Source of the DNA: Phytophthora quininea
Taxonomy: Eukaryota; Oomycota; Peronosporomycetes; Peronosporales; Peronosporaceae
DNA: 64,000 nt
Direction: 5' to 3'
NCBI GenBank assembly: GCA_011947345.1
Contig: JAAVTG010000618.1
Span: 1-64,000, forward strand
Shown here: piece after piece, positions 22,804 to 33,644 of the stretch
Position numbering within the stretch: the first letter of the stretch is position 1
How the letters are laid out: each line of letters begins with the position of its first letter
The notes under the pieces: model-generated
Database searches by the model: none
What the model was told of the DNA's origin: nothing
What the model saw: only the letters and a program-made list of their open reading frames with translations
Translations under genes and position numbers: made by a program

Positions 22804-24747
22804 CTACAACTCTTCTTTCACAACCGATTCGATGTCCTCTTGTTTTGAAATCAATTCCATCTCCTTCCATGGTGAAGTTCCTGTTGGGTAGGATGCAGCT
22901 TGTTCCTGTTTCATACTTTCTGCGGCATTGACAATTGGCGTCCACAAAACCCACGCGGCCTCAATCTCGTTCAAAGCTGCAAAATGTTCGGTAGCGCCGA
23001 CGGCCACTTTGCGCAGCAAAATATCGTAGGCAGATCGTTCATCTCCAAGCTCCCAGACAGCGTGTTCTTGTTTGGTCCGGCTTGGAATTAAAACTCGCTT
23101 GGCGTGTGGTAACAGATACTCCCAGCCTTCAGGAAGTTGTAATAATTCTTCGACATCACAGGACCACGCCATCCGTCGACTTTGCTGAGCTGCAGCGTTC
23201 TTCTCTAACTGTATAGTGACGGTAAACGTGCACGGATTGATGTCACCAAAGACACCATCACGAAACGTGACAGTGATCGCCAATAATCGGCTGTCGGTGG
23301 CTTTAGCAGCAGCCATTTGGAAGGTGGTGTTTCTCCATTCCTTTGATGTGCTGGTGAGCTTGATCATCGCAGCTGTAGGGGTAAAAGTCCCATTATCGTG
23401 GTCACGAAGAAACTCACGACGGTAGTGCTCAGCATATTCCTCGTATTGCGCTACAAATAGTGAACGCTCTTGCTTGTTGGCATCCCATTTCAACGAATTC
23501 ATAAAGCGAAGTTGCGCTTCGTGGAGACTGTTGCCTTCGGCGTTAAAGGATGGCGACACAGCAACGTTCAGAAGCAGCTGGAGGTGATTTACCATCATGT
23601 CTCGAATGATCCCGGCACTGACATCGCAGCAAGATAATTTAGACTACGTAAAATAAGCTGCTTGCGCGGACTCATCGAACCTGTCGAAATAGTTCACGCG
23701 ATTTTCCACTGTTGCTCTTTCATTCATCTCGATCTGTGGTAAATCAAATTCAAGCTTTGGTCAGCAACTCTAAGCACATATTTGTCCAAAGTAGTTCTAT
23801 CGTACCTGGATTTCACGAATAAACTCTGTGTTCCAGAAAGGGTGCAATGCAGCGGCGTTCTGTTGAAAATAGCGGCGAAGCGCATGCACGACAGGTTTAC
23901 CGGCATAATGATCCATCACGTAAAGCTCCTTGTCCTGTCAAACAAAAAATCGAGCTGTCAGCAACAACAAAAAATGTTATTCAGGTCAGCAACAAGTGCA
24001 CATTATATATTCGGCGAAGGCGCGCTGCCAGCTCATGGGCTGATTCCTGATCTCGACCGAAAGGTTTCTCCACCACAACGCGGAGGAACGGGTCGCCTTC
24101 GTTCCCAGACCGTGCTCTCAAATGCTGATGAATCCACTCGCAGCTCTGTAAACATATTTTAGTCAAAAAGCAATTCACTTTCACGACGTTTCCATCGTCA
24201 ACTGACCTGTAGGAAAGACTGCGGCGGAATGGCGAGGTACACGATGCGTCCAATTTCTCTACTTCCGTCTTGTAGCTGCAGGTTTCTCTCTTCCAACACA
24301 TTTCCAAGGTTCCGATACTGATCTTCACTCCTCAATGGTGTATAGTTCACATTGGACTTGAAATCTTGTTCCAGGAACTTCAAACAGCTCCTCCTTGCGA
24401 TCTTCTCGCCAGTGTGGTCCGTTCCACATACTCGCTCTGCGAAGTCGTCGTTGAAGAACTTTTCGTGCCATTCTCTCCCTTTCTGCAAAGAATTTGAGGC
24501 CCCCAATGAATTTGAACATTTGGTTGCTGGTGGACGCCGCCTCGAGCGCCATGCGGAACATGGCCACCCACAGATACTTGGCTGCCAGGTCTCCAGTGGC
24601 CCCAAGCAGCACGACAGTCACCACTTGCTTGACTTCATCGTTGGATAGTGGAGATGCATCAATTGCGTCGACAAATAGCGGGGATTTAGACAGGAAAGCG
24701 CAGAGGACAAGAGCAGCTAGGACTGACGCCAAGATCGACGCTCGCAT
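22804..24747 (-). CDS. Secretory-type glucose-6-phosphate dehydrogenase-like protein
   Basis: Five exons: 24747-24207, 24145-24002, 23934-23806, 23733-23681 and 23617-22804. G6PD hallmarks appear in order: a Rossmann loop LLGATGDLAAKYL, GRIVYLAIPP, VVEKPFGRDQESA, MDHYAGKPVV (usual form DHYLGKE), EIQIEMNERATVENR, YFD and GIIRDMMVNHLQ. The N-terminus (MRASILASVLAALVLCAFL) is a signal peptide, unlike cytosolic G6PD, which suggests an ER enzyme akin to hexose-6-phosphate dehydrogenase but without the lactonase domain. The catalytic His of DHY is kept, while several usual residues are changed, so activity is uncertain. One G missing in the run at 24500-24505 breaks exon 1. An ATG at 24774 is an alternative start. 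Confidence 0.8.
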
Positions 24748-24774
24748 GATGCAATGGTTTTCAAATATTTGCAA

Positions 24775-25365
24775 CAGAGGAAATGGTTGGGTGAGACGTA
24801 ATTATCACGATATCTAACGTGATAATTTAGTCGTTGGCGATGTTTGTGCGGCTTTGGCTGTGCACCTGGCTGCGTCCTGCATGCCCATGTGAAAAGGCAA
24901 CGAGTTTGCACAGCAGCGCGTGTGAAACACCACTGGAATGAAAGAGCAAGGTTGTACACTTTGATTGTATGGGAAACAGTGGACAACTTGACATGCGTGG
25001 CTTCGCAGCCAAAACTCCTCGCGACATCACTGCAACACTACTACACAGTCTCTCTCTCTCTCTACTGTCTTCATCGTCGTTAACTTGTCCATGAGGAGCT
25101 TCCGTCATAAAACCATGGCTGGTGGCGATGACAGCAACTTGTCCATGCGTCGACGCAGCATTCTGTATCCATACGCAATATGGTAGTTTCAGCCTCTAAA
25201 ATCCACTCTTACATACAATTATCAAGTACAGCCATCTCTCAAACCCTACCTCTAAAACCAGTCTCTAAATCGTATGGCCGCGTGGTACCCTCTTTGATGA
25301 TGCGAGGTCCTTTCATTAGCATTTCTGCACGAGCACCCTCGGAACTACCTTCCCCGACGTAACTC
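24775..25365. other. Intergenic region upstream of cytochrome b5
   Basis: This lies between two divergent starts (G6PD-like and cytochrome b5). It contains a short CT microsatellite at about 25048-25062. Open stretches in it have no recognisable domain. It presumably holds both promoters. Confidence 0.5.
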
Positions 25366-25797
25366 ATGGCCGACGAGACCCCCGCCGCCTCCGTCAAGGA
25401 GTTCACCATGGAGGACGTGGCCCCGCACAACACGGTGGAGGACTGCTGGATGGTCATCCGCGACGACGGCGTGCGCAAGGTCTACGACGTGACCGCCTTC
25501 CTGGACGACCACCCGGGCGGCCCCGAGATCATGGTGGACGTGGCCGGCCAGGACGCCACCGACGAGTTCGAGGACATTGGACACTCCAATGACGCCCGTG
25601 CGCAGCTCAAGCAGTACGAGATCGGCAAGATCAAGGGCGACGTCAAGCAGGACGCGCCCGCCAAGGGCCAGGACAAGTGGAGCGGCAGTAAGACCTCGGC
25701 CAGCGGCCGGCAGGACATCAGCGGCCAGAACGGACCGCTCTACGCCGTGCTGGCGGCGGTGGTGGCCATCGCGGCGCTATACCTCAAGTACAACTAG
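25366..25797 (+). CDS. Cytochrome b5, tail-anchored
   Basis: An intact single exon of 143 residues. The heme-binding core is clear: HPGG at residues 49-52 and the second axial His in IGHSNDAR (His73), with the preceding [11 protein letters not shown] hydrophilic linker rich in K, D, S and G follows, then a C-terminal membrane span ([15 protein letters not shown]) with the short basic end KYN, the plan of ER tail-anchored cytochrome b5. It donates electrons to fatty-acid desaturases and other ER oxidases. GC-rich codon use and the absence of breaks suggest strong expression and good sequence quality here. Confidence 0.93.
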   Translation: MADETPAASVKEFTMEDVAPHNTVEDCWMVIRDDGVRKVYDVTAFLDDHPGGPEIMVDVAGQDATDEFEDIGHSNDARAQLKQYEIGKIKGDVKQDAPAKGQDKWSGSKTSASGRQDISGQNGPLYAVLAAVVAIAALYLKYN

Positions 25798-26000
25798 GCT
25801 CTTGGATGGATCAGGACAGCAGGGGCGGACTAGAGCGCTGAGAATGGCTGGAGATAAACTATCGTTACATATAAGTGAGACTTTTTGGCTTGGAGGCGAG
25901 TTTGTTGGTCTTACCTGCGTATTTGATGACAAGGCAGACGACGTGAGCCATGCTGGTGTCATATTTCCACCATTATCTTGCAAAACAAAAAGAGATCTAG

Positions 26001-26946
26001 CTAGGACTGCTCTGAAGAACTGGTTGTGGCGCTCTTTGCGGCGTATAATTTGTTCCACTGCGACTGCGCGTCTCGCTTGTTTTCCTTCTTGATTGCATCT
26101 GCAGGCAGCACACAGAAAGGTGAATAATAGCTCATACAGACAGCGACGAAACTTTGACAGCGACGTACGAGACTGAGCATCGACCCGCAAGCTCTCAGCA
26201 CGACGCTTCATCTTGTCAGTGATTGTGGTGATCTCCACCATCGCTAGCTTGATGACCTGCACCTTCTTGACGTAGTGCGGGAGCTTCTCCAGCACCACGG
26301 CAGCGTCTTCTAACTGTTTGTTCGACCCGATCGCAGCGTTCTGCTCTGTCAGCAGCTTCAGCAACCGCTTCAACCGCGAAAACAACAGTAAATCAGCCTC
26401 TAACACCCACACAAACTATTATCCACAGCATGCTCTACCTGCTGACTCTCCTTGAGCTCTGCTATCCGATGGATTGTCGCCTCCAGTGAAGGCTGCAGCG
26501 TGTCAACGATCGCGTTCCTCATCACGTCAATGCCATTGATAGATGTGTCCACCTGCCACAATTCTCCCTTCTCTTCTGGCGTGACTGCCGTTTTCTCCGT
26601 CTCTTCCTCTTCGTCATCTTCTTCTTGTTCCTCTTGATCCTCCGAGAGTTTCTCCTCGCTCTTCAGATTTGGTTCTTCCTCCTCACTTTCTTCATCTTCT
26701 TCGTCTTCTTCTGCTCCTGCTGGAGGCGCAGCGACTGTGGGGACAGCGAAGCGAGGCGTTGGCGACGGACCTTGAGACCCGAAGCCATTGAACTGGAAAC
26801 TCATCTCTGCAGAGCGTCGTACGAGCCATTAGCATGGAGGTTTTGTATAGTATTTGAGTGTAGATGCAGTGCCGACCTTCCTCATCCTCGTCATCCTCCT
26901 CGCTGTCCTCGCCCGCCAGCACGCGGCCACCATGGATATCTGTCAT
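26001..26946 (-). CDS. Snapin-like BLOC-1 subunit
   Basis: Four exons (26946-26877, 26806-26439, 26397-26169 and 26098-26001) join in frame to 254 residues. The N-terminal half is highly acidic (runs of E and D). The C-terminal half aligns with snapin: IVDTLQPSLEATIHRI, then AELKESQQ (snapin 'VRESQ'), a helix, then LPHYVKKVQVIK (snapin 'PYVKKL') and ITDKMKRRAESLR. Snapin is a coiled-coil subunit of BLOC-1/BORC complexes in endosome-lysosome traffic. The acidic extension is not part of the animal protein. No break is needed. Another small BLOC-1 helical subunit (pallidin) is an alternative. Confidence 0.65.
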
Positions 26947-27031
26947 CGTCAGAACCTCGGAACGATGCAAAATGACTAATAACCCAATATTTGACAGTTG
27001 AAGAGCATATGCATTTACAGAGATGAGGCTA

Positions 27032-27717
27032 CTAGCGACGACGCAGTCGCGTCTCGGAGATGACGCGAAGCGAGTCTCGGGCGCGATCCATCCACCGCTC
27101 TGCAACCAGCGACACGTAGCATGTTCACATTAGCCTACCAGCTTCATCTGGATATGATTCATCTGCGGTACTTTACCTGCTTCTTCAGCCACTTGACGCA
27201 GTGTCTGGGCCTCCTCCTCGCTCTCAATCTGCAGTCGTCGCAGCTCCTCCATCTGCTCACTGTAGTAACAATCCGCATCTTATTGTCAGCAATTATACAC
27301 GCCAGTCAATGACCGCGCCTTCAACTTACGCCTCCGTCTTGTCCAGTCCTGGCAGGTCGTCGATCAGCACATCGGTCTCCTGCACCATGCGCAGGACGTC
27401 GTTGGCCAGCGACGTGATCTATGCGGATAAAATACTATTATAAAATCTTGTGCAGTGGCTCTCCAATTGTAGGCAACGAACTCACCGCGTCTTTGGTTTC
27501 CTGGGACTTGGTCTCATCGCCCGTTGCGGTGGGCAGCAGCCGCAGCGCGTTGAACATGCTGAGCGCCATCTTGTCCACGCTCTCCTGCAGCAGCGACACC
27601 TTGTCCAGGGTGATGGCCGCGTTCTCGCTGCTCTCCTCGGCGTCCGTCATCGTCACGTCCTCGCTCTCGCTCGCCGATCTGCATGGCCGCCAGCTCCTCC
27701 TTCACGCCGTCCGCCAT
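27032..27717 (-). CDS. MED21: Mediator complex subunit 21
   Basis: Exons 27717-27486, 27418-27330, 27259-27177 and 27099-27032. After an acidic start (MADGVKEELAAMQ) comes LDKVSLLQESVDKMALSMFN, matching the opening helix of Med21. Exon 2 has VQETDVLIDDLPGLDKTEAE, matching the conserved 'LIDSLP' segment, and exon 3 the closing coiled coil (EELRRLQIESEEEA). Med21 pairs with Med7 as the hinge of the Mediator middle module that connects activators to RNA polymerase II. One base missing near 27677 separates the first 17 residues from the rest. A basic end (ETRLRRR) is unusual. Confidence 0.75.
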
Positions 27718-27915
27718 AGCAGCTTGATAAATGGCATGTAACTGTGGTTTTATGACTAATGCTCTTAAAGTGTGATATGGATACACTTTTGAAATGGCAA
27801 CTGACAAGTGAATGTCATGGCAAAATGGTGAACAATCAAAGCGCCTTCATATTGAAAAGAAACTTGCAGCCACAGCATCATTGCTGCTGCAGAGATAGTT
27901 GATCTTGTTGCCGCC

Positions 27916-28891
27916 TTACAGACGCTTGTCTCCGTCCCATTTGTAATAGCCCTCTCCAGTCTTGCGGCCGAGCTTCCCTCAGACACCTTCTGGCGAATGC
28001 TCTCCGGCACAAAGAACGCTGGTTCGTTCGGGTGGTCGCGCACCCACCCTCAAGGATGAAAAGGGTGGTGTCAAGGCCAACATAATCCGCCAGCGTGATC
28101 GGTCCCATGGGGTGGCCCGCTCCAAACTGCATGCTGACGTCAATGTCCTCCTTGGTGGCGTCTCCGCGCTCATAAAGCGAGATCGCTTGCGCCAGATACG
28201 GCACCAGCAGTCTGTTGACAATGAAGCCCGGCGTGTCCTTGCAAGACACGGGGTGCTTGCCAATGTCCAGCACCCACTTCTTGCAGGCCTCAAAGATCTT
28301 TGGGTCGGTCGCATCCGTGCGGATGACCTCCACGAGCTTCATGAGCTGCACCGGGTTGAAGAAGTGGAGTCCCACAACTTGGGAAGCTCTTCCAGAAGAC
28401 CCTGCAAAGTCCGAGATGGCCAGCGACGATGTGTTGGACGCCAGGATGGCCGAGGGCTTGGCCACTTTGCCCAGGTTGCCGTAGAACTCTTTCTTCACCT
28501 CGACGTTCTCCACGATGGCCTCGATAATAAGATCGCAGTCTTTCAGCCCTTCAATGTCGGTCGTAGGGATGATGCGCTTCATCGTCTCGTCCTTCTTGGC
28601 GTCAGCCTGTTGCTGCGTCAGCGAGCCTTTCTTGACGCTCTTCGCCAGCAGCTTGGCTAGCGACCCGTCGATGCGCTTGAGGCCACTCTCCAGGCCCTTG
28701 GGGTTGGCGTCCAGCGCCACCACGTCGAAGCCTGCGAACGCGGCGGTCTGCGCGATGCCGTGGCCCATGAGCCCCAGCCCCACCATGCCCACCTTGGTGA
28801 TTTGGATGTCGCCGGCGGACGTGGCCAACGAGCGCGCCAGCAGGCAGCGAGAGGCGCGCGGTAGCGCAGAGCGGAAGATGCAGCGCAGCAT
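27916..28891 (-). CDS. 3-hydroxyacyl-CoA dehydrogenase, mitochondrial
   Basis: The start at 28891 gives MLRCIFRSALPRASRCLLARSL, an Arg/Ser-rich mitochondrial presequence. The NAD-binding core is VGLGLMGHGIAQ. The catalytic His is in GLHFFNPVQLMKLVEV and the substrate-side motif is DTPGFIVNRLLVPY, then GAGHPMGPITLADYVGLD. The last 50 codons need two single-base repairs (about 28045 in GGG and 27974 in GG), after which the family's ending KTGEGYYKWD appears and stops at 27916. It oxidises L-3-hydroxyacyl-CoA in fatty-acid beta-oxidation. Length is about 320 residues, normal for the short-chain enzyme. Confidence 0.92.
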
Positions 28892-29196
28892 TGGAAGTGA
28901 ACTCTTGGGCGTAAGATCGGCACTGACGTGGAGCTGGGCGCCTGTGCGTCCAAAACGATGTTTACACGTCAGATTTCGCGTGAGCCCGGGAAAACAGATA
29001 ACTTCAAGTATACACCAGTTTGATAGGGTAAAAATATATAGTTGATTTTGTAAGCAAAAAGAATGAAACGTCCTGTTTATGCTCACGATACAAAAAAGAG
29101 GTTGTTGAACTTTGAGCCAAAACCTGTAGCAATTTCAAGGGCAACAACATGGAGCTTGTCCTTCTCTCTATCTGTAAATCGGGTTTCAACACCTCT

Positions 29197-30640
29197 CTAT
29201 GTGTTGATTGTGGCAATTGCAACCGCGGTGATGACGAACGTGAGCGCCAGGAAGACGCTGGCGAACGGCACGGAGCTCACAATGGGCTCGGTGAACTCGG
29301 TGATGGCGGCGCCCGGGAAGCCCCACACCTGCTGGCAGTAGCGACTGCCGATGACCTGGAACCAGCACGGGATGGTCAGGCCCAGCAGAAAGCCAAAGAG
29401 CCCCGCCACGGCAAAGATAAAGTCGAGGCGCTTGAACACGATGGCGAACAGGATCGGCGGGACGGCCACCGACAGGCGGCACATGCTTCGGGTGACCTTC
29501 TCGCCGAAGCGGCTGGTCAAGTGCGACGGAAACGACATGAGCATGTTGTCGCCCACCGTGACCCCCACCATCGGGTAGGCCGACACGACGTTCACCACGG
29601 GGAAGAGCAGGATCACGAGCTGCACCAAGATACCCACGGGGTTCACGTGCTCGCACTGCTCCCAGCCGTTGCCGCAGCCAGTGTAGTTGCTCCACATGAG
29701 TGTCGCCAACGGGTTGATCTTGTCGAACGCAAGTGCTCCGAGCAGCCCCACCAGTAGATAGCACAGTCCGGCGATCAGCAGCGCCGCGAACGCGACGAAC
29801 CTCGCCTTGGACTTGGGGTTCAGCGGCTGCAAGGCGTCCGGCATGTTGTACTGGCAGTTGAGCGCCAGCAGCGTGGGCCCGAAACCTTTGCCAAAGTTCT
29901 GCCAGTTGACAACGCCAATGGCCGCGTACCGAGCCGCCACCGGTCCACTGCCGTCGCTCGCCACTTTGATTGTCATCGTCGTCAGCATCAACGCGAATGC
30001 TACAATGCGGTAGACGGACAGGAATTTTGCACGAGCGCTTGGTCGCTGATATCCATAAGCACCATGGATAGCACAATGGCCGAGAAGATGGCCATGAAGA
30101 TGTAGTAGCCGTCCAGACAACCGCTCGACGGCGAGTCCCCGTAGACGTCGCAGGACTCCCCAACACGTACGAGTAGAACAGCGAGGCCGTAGACGACGAG
30201 AAGACCGACGCGTAGGACCAGAGCGATCCGATGCAGTAGAAACCCATGACCAACTGCACTGCCGCCTTGCCCAGTCTTCCTACGAACATCTCAGCGATGG
30301 TGGCGAACTCGAACTTGCGGTACGTGATTTGGTGGCGTGGTACGCCCCCGCCCGTGGCGGCGCACACTCCTTCGGCCCTGGCCAGCGACTCGAGCGTGTA
30401 GTTCATGGTGAGCAGCGAGCCGATGACGCCCAGCACCATGAGCGTCAGACTGAGCCCGATGCCGGCCTCCATGAAGGCGTAGGGCAGGCCGAAGCAGCCC
30501 GTGCCGATCACGTAGTTGAGCGCCATGGCCAGCGTCACCGCCGGCCCGTACGGCTTGACGGCCATGTGGCCACTCTCCCAGGAGCCGCTGAGGCTGCGCG
30601 AGTCGCGCGCCAGCAGGAGCGAGCGCTCGTTCACGGCCAT
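29197..30640 (-). CDS. Amino acid/auxin permease family transporter
   Basis: The start at 30640 (MAVNERSLLLARDSRS) precedes about eleven membrane spans. The first carries VTLAMALNYVIGTGCFGLPYAF, the AAAP family's helix 1. A later GFGPTLLALNCQYNMPDALQPL and PLATLMWSNYTGCGNGWEQC loop follow. Two single-base gaps, in a CCCC run at about 30160 and at about 30033, put the middle span (IFMAIFSAIVLSMVLM) in its own frame. The protein is presumably a plasma-membrane or vacuolar amino-acid carrier; direction and substrate are not visible. It ends at 29197 beside the HAD gene. Confidence 0.8.
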
Positions 30641-30961
30641 GTTCGCGAGATGGAGACGATGTCGGAATGGCCGGTCGCCGGTTGTTGTTGGGGTAAAAGA
30701 TACTGTACCAAACATAAGGAATAAGCTATGCCGTCGTTGAGTTGCAAGAATGAGCATGGAAGATCACTGCAGAGCTCTGCAGCTCTTGAAGATGGAGGGT
30801 AGAAGCTCAGCAGGAGTGTTAGAACCAGCGACGATGTCTCCATTGACTTGTTCTAAGCTCAAGCTGCCAGGACGGTAAAGTAGAATGCATTTGGGCAAGA
30901 AAGGTAATTCGACACAACACCGGAAAGGAATAAGAGGTGCTACAGTATTTGTTGGTTCCAC

Positions 30962-32773
30962 CTACGCGGACCCGTTAGCTGGTCGATTCAAGAGCCACTC
31001 GAATTGGAAAGTGTAGTCGTAGCCTGCGAAAGAAGTTGGTTAGTATTGCTGGCTGACGATGTAGACACCAATGCATTTTACTCACCGGTGTGCTGCAATG
31101 TCGAGTCGACGTTGTAAAACAGCCAAAACACGAGGCTGACCTGCACCCAGTGGAACTGTTTCTCGAGGACGAAGGCGAGCTGCCAAAGCGGCGAAAAGCC
31201 CAGCATGCGCTGGAGCGTGTAGATTAATAGCACCAGCGACACGATCTGCAAAAAGCAGTAGAACACTACGTTCTGGAGCGTGCGCATGAACTGATCTTGG
31301 TCCATGCCATGAAACGAGTTGTAGTAATCTCGGTTGGGCATGTGGAAAGCAGCGAAGAGATGGATCGCTTCCAGAAAGAACAAACAAAGTCAAACTAGTA
31401 TCGAGGAAAAAAAAAATAGAGCAATGGACGTACATAGAACGAGAGGGTGATGACCTCGACATAGTTGAGAAGGAAAAGGAACTCCGCCATATACAGCAAC
31501 CGTCGAACTGTCGAGGCGTACCTCTGGGCGACTGGGGCTTCTTGTAACAAGTTGTCACCAAGATGCTCATGCTTCTCGACAGCTTCAATGTTGCTCTTCT
31601 TTCCGGGCTTCATGGCTCCTGTCGATGGACTTCTTCACCACAGCAACGGGAGCATTCGGTAGAGCTACCTTTTCTAACTCGCTTGATTTGAGAGCGATCC
31701 TCTCTGCGGCTGTCGACGCATCATGTGGCAGAGTTTTATGTAATTCGATCGATGGCCGAGACGAAACGTTGGTAGGGTCGGAATTTACTTCGGGCAATAG
31801 AAGAGCACTAACTCTCCCCAGAGTTCGAGACGATCCTCGTCCGCGGACAAGGTCGGCAGTCTTTTCCCAATTGCTCTCCTTGTCGACTTGTTGTTCCAAG
31901 TGCTCCAAACCATAGCGAACAACTCGAAGATCATGAAGCGAGACAGAAATCATCGCAATATCGGCCAACATCATCACAAGAGACGACCAGAACGTCGGCG
32001 CACTCTGCATGCAGTATGACACGAACAAGACATTGAAAAACTCGGCGTTGAAGATCACAATCGCCGGTCGTTGGTCAAGATGACGAACAGCCACTCGAGC
32101 AAACAGATTCCGCATGCACAACCTGACCACTGGCAGCAGGAGCGCAAAGCCGACTTTACCTTTGGCAGGCAGCACCTTAAACACGTAAAAGTACAGGGTA
32201 AATCGTGGCAATGAAAGCGTCCGACATCGCGATCAGAAACACTTCTAGGGTCAACCCCACAGCATCAGGAGTTTGTCGGATACTTTTTGTCCACTGAACT
32301 GCAAGTGCAATCAAGACCATCGTCACCCATATCGGAACCACTGCCATGAAAGTAAACGGAAGAGGAAAACCGATACCAAGACCCATCCCGTAAATGACTA
32401 GAGCCATGGAAGCAGCCACGAGGATTGAATCTCGGGCAAGCGAAGCCAGCGAATATGGCAGCACCGGAACCCCGATACGGAAGTGGTGAATGCCGAAAAG
32501 AGTGTACATGAAGTAGGCCAAGAATTCACGAACGTAAAACATTTTGTTGGCGTTTGCGCCTTCAACTGGATCAGCAAGTGAGATCGCATCGAGGAGCACG
32601 ACAACGAGCAAGCACGGGAGCGGCGATCCAACCAAAATGAAGAGCACTCGACACCAACTGGTCTCATTCGAATACTTTGCCAATTCCACGACGTGTTTTG
32701 CTGCGTAGGCGCCATGCAGCTCCACCTGGATGAGGTCACATAAGTCCACGACTGACTTCCATTGCCATCGCAT
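30962..32773 (-). CDS. Multispanning membrane protein, paralogue 2 of 3
   Basis: It starts MRWQWKSVVDLCDLIQVELHG at 32773 and shares with paralogue 1 VELHGxY, the FGIHxFRxGV span end, FNAEFFNVLFVSYCMQS, a long hydrophilic loop (31590-31880), RRLLYMAEFLFLLNYVEV, QRMLGFSPLWQLAFVLEK, FYNVDSTLQHTG and the terminal YDYTFQFEWL. Introns lie near 31025-31085 and 31390-31440. Breaks at about 32190 and 31600 interrupt the frame; the latter needs two bases. Same strand and order as paralogue 1, about 8 kb away, with unrelated housekeeping genes between them. Confidence 0.7.
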
Positions 32774-32940
32774 CCTTGGCAAATCTTCTTCTCGAGACAG
32801 TCAAACTGCTGTTGCGCGCACTTGAAGAGGGTCCAGGAATAGCCTACAATAATGTCCACCAAAAACATTTGAGAATATTATCTTTGAACATGTAGCCATT
32901 TCGAACAACATACCATCTTTTTGCATGGACAGTCTTGAAA

Positions 32941-33619
32941 ATGGTGCAGTGGGGCACGGTGTTCGTGACGGTGACGGCGGCGAGCTTTCTACTGGGACGG
33001 AAAGAACTGCCCAAGATCGGTCGCTTCCTGGGGCTCTACAGTGGGCGCTCGGTGGGCGCCATCCTGCGCGCCAAGAAGGAGTTCTTCGACGCCACCAAGG
33101 ACAACGACCTGGTCAAAGTGCGTTCACCACCACATATCTTGCTTTCATTATACTTCATTCATTTCTAACCGAATGTCTATCACAATATTATTGTTATTGT
33201 TAGTTGCAACGCGAGTTCCAGCGCGGCATTGAAGAGCTGAATGAAATTCGGACGGAGCTGACAAGTGTCGGCAGTATGGCTCGTCCCCATCAGCCGACAA
33301 GCTCAGTGGAGCCGACTCAAGCTTCCCCAATATCAATATGTCTGCTGCTACGCCGACTACGGGGACAGTCACTGGTAATTCAGTCTCAACTAGTCCGGCT
33401 GGAGTTCGCTCCAGTGTGTCGTTAGCTTCGACTGCAGAGTACACCATGGACGTGGATCGACGCAGTGCCGAGGCCAGTCTGGCCATGGCCGAGCTCAAAC
33501 TTTCAGAACATGGCAAATTTGCGCCACGAGTGGAGAGTCAGGAAGGTGGCGCTGACTACGTGTCGGCTAGCATCATGGACAGCTTACTGCTCGACAAGCA
33601 AAAGCCCAACAAATCGTAA
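32941..33619 (+). CDS. TatA/TatB-like protein
   Basis: Exon 1 is 32941-33117 and exon 2 starts at 33204. Residues 4-19 form one short hydrophobic span (WGTVFVTVTAASFLLG) followed at once by KELPKIGRFLGLYSG, the signature of the bacterial TatA/TatB family (ELPxxGRxLG), and then a long amphipathic charged helix (LQREFQRGIEELNEIRTEL) as in TatB. The rest is Ser/Thr-rich and low complexity. A missing C at about 33330 breaks exon 2. Tat translocates folded proteins together with TatC, which oomycete mitochondrial genomes are known to encode. A nuclear partner is an attractive reading but is inference. No classical presequence is seen. Confidence 0.55.
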
Positions 33620-33644
33620 ACACCAATATACTTATGGTTTAGTC

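Noticed and set aside
25048..25062. CT repeat as a regulatory feature
   Set aside because: A short microsatellite in an intergenic region; nothing links it to regulation.
28657..28953. Minus-strand frame rich in Trp/Arg overlapping the HAD gene
   Set aside because: Shadow of the GC-rich HAD exon in another frame.
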